This document shows, piece after piece, positions 58,401 to 64,000 of a DNA stretch of 64,000 nt. Made by a program: the position numbers and the translations under genes. The stretch comes from Parashewanella curva (GTDB lineage: Bacteria > Pseudomonadota > Gammaproteobacteria > Enterobacterales > Shewanellaceae), in NCBI RefSeq assembly GCF_003675895.1, contig NZ_ML014767.1, positions 1 to 64,000 on the forward strand, read 5' to 3'. The stretch's first letter is position 1; every line of letters starts with the position of its first letter. The notes under the pieces were generated by a model, which saw nothing but the letters and a program-made list of their open reading frames with translations, made no database searches and was not told the DNA's origin.

Positions 58401-60468
58401 GCTAGGAAGAATCGAACGTGGTGGCAAACGCGCATTAGGAGCAAAAGCCATTAAGTTAGTTGAGATGCGTAACTACTTAGATTCAAATGGGCTTAACGGT
58501 GTAGTAAAAAGATCGACAATAGGCAATTTATTTACGGGGTTTGTGCAAAATGCTCTGAATGTCGCTGACCATCCACAAGCTGCTCAAGTTAAGCAGATAC
58601 ACCAGCAAAGGTTATCCGAAAAACTGTCAACAAAAGCGTTCAATATTAGTGTTAAATCTCGTCTTAGCATTGAAGATCCGCTAGAGGATACTTTAGGCAA
58701 ATTAGACGGAGTGAAAGCCAAAAAGAGTAAACCTGCGAAAACAGGTAAGATAGAACTATTGGCGCAATTAAAAGAAAGTGATTACGGCGATGTTAAAGAT
58801 TTAGCCACAATGGGCAGTGCTACCGTTACTGAGCTTCGTCAACAAAGAATGACGGCTGCACAAGCAAAAGCGGATACAAGCTTAGATAAATACATTGATG
58901 AAGTTGCGCCATTGCTTTCGAATTTAGCTGAAGAGCTAGATCAGTTAGAAGATGCTGCTGAACAATACGATCAGGATTATCTAAACGCAGTATCCATACC
59001 AAAAGAGGCAGAGATTGAACACATAACTAGACTTCAACAAATTGAAGAGCTGCAAGCGCATCATGATGCATTAGCAGAGCTAGAAAGGCTAATTAAAAAT
59101 ATCAAATCACTACTTAGAGCTGAAGCAACGCTTAGAGAAGAATTGGAAGAGTTTGATGAAGAAACCCGCACTAAAGACGTTCAATCTATAGAGTTTTTAT
59201 TCCACCCTGTTTATGAAGAGCAAGTAAGGTTACGTAAACAAGCGTTGATGCTTGATTTTGATGCGACTCAAAGAAAAACAGTAACTCATAATAATAAACG
59301 TAAGCTATTGCAACCTACACAAATTTCTTCTCATATTCCTGAACTTGTCGAGATACAAGTACGAAAACTTGTTCCGGAAAGAGCTGACCCTGACGGTACC
59401 ACCGATGAATATTTGCAGCTCAAAGGAGCGGTAGAATTTGAAGTTGAAAAAGTGTACTGCGAAGGATTGCTGAGTGCTTTTGGGGCTGAAAAATTTGGTA
59501 ACTTATCGGCCGTTGATGAGAATCATATGACTCATGCTCACCGTGCGGCATTACGAGATCATTTAATGCTTAATTGTGACTTGCCACTTTCGCGTCCGCA
59601 AAAACGTCGCTTTTATGAAATAGTGAAAGAGATGGAAGAGATAAATACCAATGCTACTTGTACTCTACAAGAGTTCCAAAAAGATTTACGTTTCATAACC
59701 AAGCCGTGTACCAAAGAAGTCATGCTGTATTTAGCTCAAAAAGAACCTGATCTATTTGTACAGCTGATAACAGAGTTGGATTATTCTCAATTAACCGCAG
59801 AGGGGTTACAGGGCATTTTCTATGGTTGTAGATTGTTAACCTCCCCTGAGTTTATGGAACAGTTTGATGGACACCAGAATTTAGTCGAATTTTTAAAACT
59901 CAATCCAGTGTCCATAGATATTTCTGAACAGCATATGGAACAGATAAAAACTTCTGTTGTTACTTATGCTTCAACGTTACAGCGTGATGGTAAAACAGGC
60001 ATTGCTACAAAACCAGAAGGCGCTGACTTCGAGATTTTACCTTACCCTAAATATGAAAAATTTGACGTTACTGACAAAGCTTGTCAAGCCTTAGGGGCAC
60101 TTCAAGTTGCATCTGCATTTATTAATGCTTATCGAGATTTTTGCCTTGCCGCTATTTCTGAAGAGCAAAAACCTCCCAAGCAGACGGAAGAGCAAGAGCT
60201 AGAAGCCTTCTACGCAGAACAGGAGCTGCTGGAGACAAATGCTCTGAAATTAAAGGCATTAAACAATAATGTTGTTTATTGCGGAACTGAAGTGCTACGT
60301 TTATCTCAGCCTGATTTTAAGAGCAAGAAAATTTGGTATACCCAATACTTCTGCCGTAATGCTGTTCCAGGCTTGACAGTAGTAAATACTGATATGTTCC
60401 AGCCACGTTCAGGTTTTATTATCAGGGATAAAAATCCTTCAGTAAAATGGGCTACAGCTAAGCAATAA
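55498..60468 (+). CDS. Giant unrecognised protein with internal repeats and coiled coils
   Basis: The 1656-residue protein has no signal peptide or membrane helix. I do not recognise its family. Residues ~95-155 and ~230-285 are an internal repeat (GAAILHKIYERNPARFEAIVKE versus GAGILHKIRKRTPDNFAIIVKE, shown split), and a TELR...NTESYxQCL motif recurs at ~224 and ~299. Residues ~560-860 are Gln/Glu/Pro/Ser-rich and likely disordered. The rest is helical with coiled coils (~1130-1230). A late segment (KEVMLYLAQKEPDLFVQLI, then GLQGIFYGCRLL) echoes the early repeats. The start has TAGGAG at good spacing. It lies as a single gene between lapD and hemE. Large repeat-bearing cytosolic-type proteins of this kind can be secreted effectors, but nothing here proves it. 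Confidence 0.75.
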   Translation: MHELKLVDDSSLARLAADEQIKEAGRSLASGQRQVISFEHSDDKSLKNKYYFVVQDGEIFSGKNADTSKRKFKQFWKKSSETPCDVSLGGSNGEHETEQMLLNSVLVAGQLPLDIVVKTLMKYPAHGAAILHKIYERNPARFEAIVKEIKNQERQPRRQRQQVQAIESSGSDVEINTDQNISQQLATVGIGAASEVQTNTVGSHVNDATESDGDYVVTQEQSVFTELRQYNTESYVQCLLVLSKAEPESLDVVTSILMDSPQDGAGILHKIRKRTPDNFAIIVKEIRAKERIRQPQHQSVITELRCRNTESYAQCLKVVAAKEPEFVAKMLPQLSATELNKTVFLLSQAESGNSASAIEPELPMVLRHLTETDITAIFHNGCQVEETQSTTSEDKALFTYSNGVRLILTRISREQFITVFNRLPIYDKAVMISLFHKRDLDSVIVHTPNLLSDFSKTEQRVMLSVLSQGKVSISGFKTLEDAQEFVKKHGVIKDKYFFPKQVEVNGAFEPIGGIPHKILLLDLSNANKQRQSELVRVVVDSMEGKYVVPILGLQDQPLEQQQQTQPLEPVQSKKQVEEKSLVTTTITRERAVSEPDYEASDEDSRAGANRKRSKSTSEQVDPLASFNVSPTEASPIHKAFNEGEEEVVVKQKQTQRQQQVQEEARQQRRQRRTDRKRVVPSIAPEDFRTEETWITQSQPDESIMKFMGVDVKQQDVLKVPSIIPLNIKPDQSIVVKKSEPLEPQSIPADAPLEDYIETSDGEDDADFNFADILPRLSEARPDDSEEVDTERSLQPMSLQPLSLNQPLSLSMPSSGLDDTALPQEQSLDWQDNDPQVSLTLQTQMAAAEVAVVQNVVSKQVETSLTRADIDSLSGEVQSEAKKLELDLDVELPESILAVFHQAMQTRTFEELCVQAGNFMVEANLFVDEAESRSKELTYLQKRRLRNCLTHLMARACLLEQDGEAVDMKLGRIERGGKRALGAKAIKLVEMRNYLDSNGLNGVVKRSTIGNLFTGFVQNALNVADHPQAAQVKQIHQQRLSEKLSTKAFNISVKSRLSIEDPLEDTLGKLDGVKAKKSKPAKTGKIELLAQLKESDYGDVKDLATMGSATVTELRQQRMTAAQAKADTSLDKYIDEVAPLLSNLAEELDQLEDAAEQYDQDYLNAVSIPKEAEIEHITRLQQIEELQAHHDALAELERLIKNIKSLLRAEATLREELEEFDEETRTKDVQSIEFLFHPVYEEQVRLRKQALMLDFDATQRKTVTHNNKRKLLQPTQISSHIPELVEIQVRKLVPERADPDGTTDEYLQLKGAVEFEVEKVYCEGLLSAFGAEKFGNLSAVDENHMTHAHRAALRDHLMLNCDLPLSRPQKRRFYEIVKEMEEINTNATCTLQEFQKDLRFITKPCTKEVMLYLAQKEPDLFVQLITELDYSQLTAEGLQGIFYGCRLLTSPEFMEQFDGHQNLVEFLKLNPVSIDISEQHMEQIKTSVVTYASTLQRDGKTGIATKPEGADFEILPYPKYEKFDVTDKACQALGALQVASAFINAYRDFCLAAISEEQKPPKQTEEQELEAFYAEQELLETNALKLKALNNNVVYCGTEVLRLSQPDFKSKKIWYTQYFCRNAVPGLTVVNTDMFQPRSGFIIRDKNPSVKWATAKQ

Positions 60469-60478
60469 ATGAAAGATA

Positions 60479-60505
60479 TTAGGCTGAGGTAAAACCTCAG
60501 CCTAA
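60479..60505. terminator. Bidirectional terminator between convergent genes
   Basis: A perfect 12-bp stem, TTAGGCTGAGGT (60479-60490) with ACCTCAGCCTAA (60494-60505), has a three-base loop and lies between the giant gene and the convergent hemE. T-tracts are weak on both sides, but the stem is strong. Confidence 0.7.
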
Positions 60506-60511
60506 AGCAAA

Positions 60512-61576
60512 TTATTTATGATATTGCCCAGAGTGTTTAACCACTGAATCAATAAAGGCTTTGGCATGCTCAGGATCCACATGCTGATGGATACCATGAC
60601 CAAGGTTGAATACATGGCCTGAGCCATTACCGTAGCTAGCCAGAATTGACTTAACTTCTTGCTCAATGCGCTCAGGCGTCCCATAAAGTACAGATGGATC
60701 CATGTTGCCTTGAAGAGCAACTTTCTCACCCACACGGCGGCGAGCATCACCAATATCAACTGTCCAATCTAAGCCTAATGCATCACAGCCCGTTTCGGCC
60801 ATAGCTTCTAGCCATAAACCGCCACCTTTGGTAAATAAGGTTACTGGTACTTGACGTCCATCAGCATGACGAGTTAGGCCATCCACGATTTTTTGCATGT
60901 ATGGTAGTGAAAACTCACGGTAGGCATTGTGAGATAAAGCACCACCCCAAGAATCGAAAATCATTAGTGATTGAGCGCCGTTTGCGACCTGTGCATTCAA
61001 ATACAGAATGACAGAATCAGCCAGCTTATCTAATAACAAATGTAACGCTTTAGGCTCTGAGTACGCCATCTTTTTGATTTTTTCAAACGTCTTGCTGGAA
61101 CCGCCTTCAACCATATAGGTGGCGAGCGTCCAAGGAGAGCCGGAAAAACCAATCAGTGGTACTTCGCCTTTTAGCTCACGACGAATGGTGTTGACTGCAT
61201 TCATTACATAGCCAAGCTCGTCTTCCGGATCAGGAATTGCTAGTTTTTCAATGGCGGCCATGCTATCGGCTTTACGCTCGAACTTAGGGCCTTCGCCTGT
61301 TTCAAAGTATAAGCCTAATCCCATTGCATCAGGAATGGTGAGAATATCTGAGAATAAAATCGCCGCATCTAAGTCGTAACGACGTAAAGGCTGTAGGGTA
61401 ACTTCACAAGCCAGTTCAGCATTTTTACAAAGTGACATAAAGTCGCCAGCTTGAGCACGAGTCGCACGATATTCTGGTAAATAACGGCCCGCTTGGCGCA
61501 TCATCCAAATAGGAGTGCGATCTACAGGTTGTTTCAGTAGCGCCCGTAAATAGCGATCATTTTTTAATTCAGTCAT
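60512..61576 (-). CDS. hemE: Uroporphyrinogen decarboxylase HemE
   Basis: From ATG 61576, eight bases after AGGAA, the protein has 354 residues, the family length. Motifs: [16 protein letters not shown], the catalytic Asp in [26 protein letters not shown], and [15 protein letters not shown]. It removes four acetate carboxyls to give coproporphyrinogen III. An in-frame upstream start at 61726 would add 50 residues unlike the family. It is apart from the hemCDXY operon. Confidence 0.97.
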   Translation of the reverse strand: MTELKNDRYLRALLKQPVDRTPIWMMRQAGRYLPEYRATRAQAGDFMSLCKNAELACEVTLQPLRRYDLDAAILFSDILTIPDAMGLGLYFETGEGPKFERKADSMAAIEKLAIPDPEDELGYVMNAVNTIRRELKGEVPLIGFSGSPWTLATYMVEGGSSKTFEKIKKMAYSEPKALHLLLDKLADSVILYLNAQVANGAQSLMIFDSWGGALSHNAYREFSLPYMQKIVDGLTRHADGRQVPVTLFTKGGGLWLEAMAETGCDALGLDWTVDIGDARRRVGEKVALQGNMDPSVLYGTPERIEQEVKSILASYGNGSGHVFNLGHGIHQHVDPEHAKAFIDSVVKHSGQYHK

Positions 61577-61832
61577 CAGGCTGGTTCCTAAACATCGAGT
61601 CAAAATAATTGCTGCGTAGTGTACCTGAGAACTGTGATCAAAGTTAGCGTTATTTGGTGCAAAATGTGCTAAATCAAGACCTTTGTAAAAGTTAAACGCA
61701 CGAGATGTGATTAAGATCAAACTCAACAGACAATGATAATAAAGTAATCAATTTTTATTCGAAAAAGGTTGATCAAACCGTCGATTGTTACTTACATTAG
61801 ACTGTAGGGAAAATAAACAATTGGGAAACAGG

Positions 61833-62300
61833 ATGCTAAGCAAACTAGAACAAGCCGAACAACGGTGGGGTGGAGCTAACCAACTGATCGACCAATGGCT
61901 CAGTCATCGTCGTAGTTTATTAATCCAGTATTTTAAGTTAGCTGGTTTACCGCCTTACGAAACGGAAGAGCAATCCTTACCATCATTTGATAATGTAAAA
62001 GAATTTTGTAACGCCCTTGTAGACTATGTGTCAGAGGGACATTTTGAAGTGTATGATCAAGTGGTTTCCGCTTGTGAAAAACATGGACCCAACAGCCAAG
62101 AGCTAGCCAGACAACTTCTCCCAAAAATCAGTTCCAGTACAGACATAGTTCTTGATTTTAGTGACAAATACACTCAAGCAACCAGCGAGAATGTGTTGTT
62201 AGAGTTGGATGATGATTTATCACGTTTGGGTTCTTCAATAGAAAACCGATTTGGCTATGAGGATGAGCTGTTAGAAGTGTTGCATGAGTATCATTCGTAG
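61833..62300 (+). CDS. rsd: Regulator of sigma-70 Rsd
   Basis: From ATG 61833, after GGGA, the protein has 155 residues and matches Rsd/AlgQ: LIDQWLSHRRSLLIQYFKLAG, then FCNALVDYVSEGHFEVYDQV. Rsd binds sigma-70 in stationary phase and favours alternative sigma factors. An in-frame start at 61785 would add 16 residues and lacks a ribosome site. It is divergent from hemE, as in many gammaproteobacteria. Confidence 0.92.
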   Translation: MLSKLEQAEQRWGGANQLIDQWLSHRRSLLIQYFKLAGLPPYETEEQSLPSFDNVKEFCNALVDYVSEGHFEVYDQVVSACEKHGPNSQELARQLLPKISSSTDIVLDFSDKYTQATSENVLLELDDDLSRLGSSIENRFGYEDELLEVLHEYHS

Positions 62301-62314
62301 TTTTATCTTTTCGT

Positions 62315-62348
62315 AAAAAAGCCTAGGCATAAGTACCTAGGCTTTATT
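62315..62348. terminator. Bidirectional terminator between rsd and the S46 peptidase
   Basis: AAAGCCTAGG (62318-62327) pairs with CCTAGGCTTT (62336-62345), an 8-base loop between. On the minus strand the stem runs into six T (62315-62320), and on the plus strand into TTTATTG, so it serves both convergent genes. Confidence 0.85.
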
Positions 62349-62363
62349 GTTATTGGAGTTCGA

Positions 62364-64000
62364 TTACTTCACTAAATCCAATTCTTTCAACAAATTGTCA
62401 GCATGATCCACTTTATCCATCATCCATAGAATGTAACGAATATCTACGTGAACAGCGCGGGTGATTTCTGGGTTGAAGAACCAATCCTTAGTGATGGCTT
62501 CGTAAGTAGAGTCGAAGTTCAAACCGACTAATTCACCGTTTGCATTAAATACAGGCGAACCTGAGTTACCACCTGTGGTATCAACGCTGGATAAAAAGTT
62601 AACTGGTACAGATTCAAACTTGGCTGGGTTGGCTTCACATGAGAATAAGCGGCAAAGCATGCTGCGTGGATCAGGATAAACTGACTCAACTTCATGGCTG
62701 CCATAGTCTTTGTCTTTAATGGCTTTGATAAGCTTGGCTGGAGCATTAAATGGCTCAACACCCGTGTTTTTTGCCACTAACCCTTCAAGCTTAGTAAATG
62801 GCTGCTTATACATACCATCTTGAGCTTGATAGCCGTCAACAACACCGTAAGTCACACGTAAAGTACCGTTAGCGTCTGGGTAGACAGGTAGATCGAGCGA
62901 TTTGTTATAAGCGATGATTGCGCCCATGTAAGCAGGACGAGCAATAGACAGTTTACCTGCTAAGGTTTTCGCGGCTTTTTCATTACGCATGTTGGTGTCG
63001 TACAACGCAACAGCTAATTGAATGAACGGATCTTGGCTGGTTTTAAAATCAGCAACAGAGGCATTCATCCAGTGTAAGCGTTTTTCGTGCTTGGTAAGCT
63101 GTGATTGAGCGTACATCTTATCAACTCGTTGCTGTAATGGCGCTTTATCTTGTGCAAGCCAAGTCTCCAATGCTTTGACGCGATCAGACTGTTTTTCATA
63201 AGCCATTAAATCTTGCAGCCACATTACTTTATCAACGCGAGCATCGAAGCGAGTATCTAAGCGTTTCAGGCGAGCGGCAAATAGCTTCATATCACGCTCT
63301 TGATAGCCAGCCTCACGTTTCGCATCAGGCTTTTGCTTTTCGTTGGCAAGACGATATAAACGCTTGGCGGCTTCGAGTAATGCACTGGATTGAGCATTGT
63401 CAAAATAGAAGCCTTGCATGTAGCTGGCGTGCTGCTCTTTAAGCAAAGCTTCTAGGTTAGAAACAATCTCACTATTAGGCTGCTGCTTAACAAGCCACGC
63501 TTTAAATTCATTTTCTTTGTGCTGCTTGATACCTACGATATCAGTGGCACGGAAACCATCTAACAAGCCGTTTAGTTTTTTCATGCGGTTGGCGGTTGAT
63601 GCAAGCGTGCTAGCGTATTGGATTTTGATATCTTTATTGTCAGCACCCATTTGTTCAATGGTATCAATACGACGTTGATAACGTTCAGCCAAGTGCGGAT
63701 ATTGCCAGTCGTTAGCAAATTTAAGCTCTGAGGTCAGACGGTAACGGCTAGTGCGTCCGGGATAACCGGCTGCAAATACGGCATCACCGGCTTTCACACC
63801 GTTTTCGTTAATTTTAACGAAGCCTTTGGGTACGTAAGGCACATTGTCTTTACTGTACTGGGCAGGTTTGCCGTCTTTGCCTACATACGCGCGTAAAAAG
63901 GTAAAGTCAGCGCTGTGGCGAGGGTATTCGTAGTTATCAATCGCACCACCAAAAGAGGCCGCGTGTTCCGATGGTGCATAAACTAAGCGAACATCGCGAA
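62364..64000 (-). CDS. S46 family dipeptidyl-peptidase, 5' end outside window
   Basis: The frame is open to the window edge, giving the last ~544 residues of a protein usually ~700-730 long. The catalytic Ser is visible in TTGGNSGSPVFNANGEL, and the Asp region in FGGAIDNYEYPRHSADF near the cut edge; the His and signal peptide lie beyond 64000. S46 enzymes (DPP7/DPP11) remove dipeptides from peptide N-termini in the periplasm. The residue that sets DPP7 (Gly) or DPP11 (Arg) specificity appears as Ser in NFDSTYEA, so specificity cannot be assigned. The GTG at 63842 is internal and not a start. Confidence 0.93.
   Translation of the reverse strand, partial: RDVRLVYAPSEHAASFGGAIDNYEYPRHSADFTFLRAYVGKDGKPAQYSKDNVPYVPKGFVKINENGVKAGDAVFAAGYPGRTSRYRLTSELKFANDWQYPHLAERYQRRIDTIEQMGADNKDIKIQYASTLASTANRMKKLNGLLDGFRATDIVGIKQHKENEFKAWLVKQQPNSEIVSNLEALLKEQHASYMQGFYFDNAQSSALLEAAKRLYRLANEKQKPDAKREAGYQERDMKLFAARLKRLDTRFDARVDKVMWLQDLMAYEKQSDRVKALETWLAQDKAPLQQRVDKMYAQSQLTKHEKRLHWMNASVADFKTSQDPFIQLAVALYDTNMRNEKAAKTLAGKLSIARPAYMGAIIAYNKSLDLPVYPDANGTLRVTYGVVDGYQAQDGMYKQPFTKLEGLVAKNTGVEPFNAPAKLIKAIKDKDYGSHEVESVYPDPRSMLCRLFSCEANPAKFESVPVNFLSSVDTTGGNSGSPVFNANGELVGLNFDSTYEAITKDWFFNPEITRAVHVDIRYILWMMDKVDHADNLLKELDLVK

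Noticed and set aside
61577-61726. 50-residue N-terminal extension of HemE
   Set aside because: Family length and a good ribosome site before ATG 61576 show the shorter start is right.

Overview
The window is chromosomal DNA of a gammaproteobacterium, most likely of the Shewanellaceae (Shewanella or a Parashewanella-like relative). This is inferred from gene order and from protein sequences recalled from those genera; no database search was run. Base composition is moderately AT-rich and coding density is high. I found no rRNA, tRNA or CRISPR array.

Layout from left to right: the 3' end of an unidentified gene with a clear terminator; an unrecognised coiled-coil protein with a hydrophobic segment; greB and tex back to back; a small acidic protein; bioH and comF divergent; proB-proA; a TonB-C-domain lipoprotein; an array of DNA hairpins (10526-10787); the minus-strand mlaFEDCB-ibaG-murA cluster (phospholipid transport and peptidoglycan precursor); and, divergent from it, kdsD-kdsC-lptC-lptA-lptB-rpoN-hpf-ptsN-rapZ-ptsO (LPS core sugar synthesis, LPS transport, sigma-54 and nitrogen PTS). 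Then come a small lipoprotein, a HAD phosphatase and a REP-associated (Y1/HUH) transposase, followed by the minus-strand lptM-lysA-dapF-DUF484-xerC-yigB cluster, cyaY and cyaA. A spacer with direct repeats leads to a protein resembling pertussis-toxin-type ADP-ribosyltransferases, an RND efflux pair and hemC-hemD-hemX-hemY.

The stretch from 42 to 55 kb is a complete Lap-type biofilm switch on one strand: a LapA-like adhesin, its type I secretion system (LapB, LapC and a TolC-family outer membrane protein), an OmpA-like lipoprotein, the periplasmic protease LapG and the c-di-GMP receptor LapD. By family knowledge, LapD bound to c-di-GMP holds LapG back; free LapG cuts the adhesin at its N-terminal TAAG site and releases it from the surface. 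The adhesin here is short and has no visible RTX repeats. It also carries the same LPETAAG heptad at three places, one in the retention module and two in near-identical Ig-like repeats.

The last part holds a 1656-residue unrecognised protein with internal repeats and coiled coils, then hemE, rsd and the start-truncated 3' part of an S46 peptidase. The most notable items outside housekeeping are the ART-like protein, the two unrecognised large proteins (possible secreted effectors, by inference only), the hairpin array with REP-like geometry, a double inverted-repeat element at 5435-5637, and the Lap adhesin.
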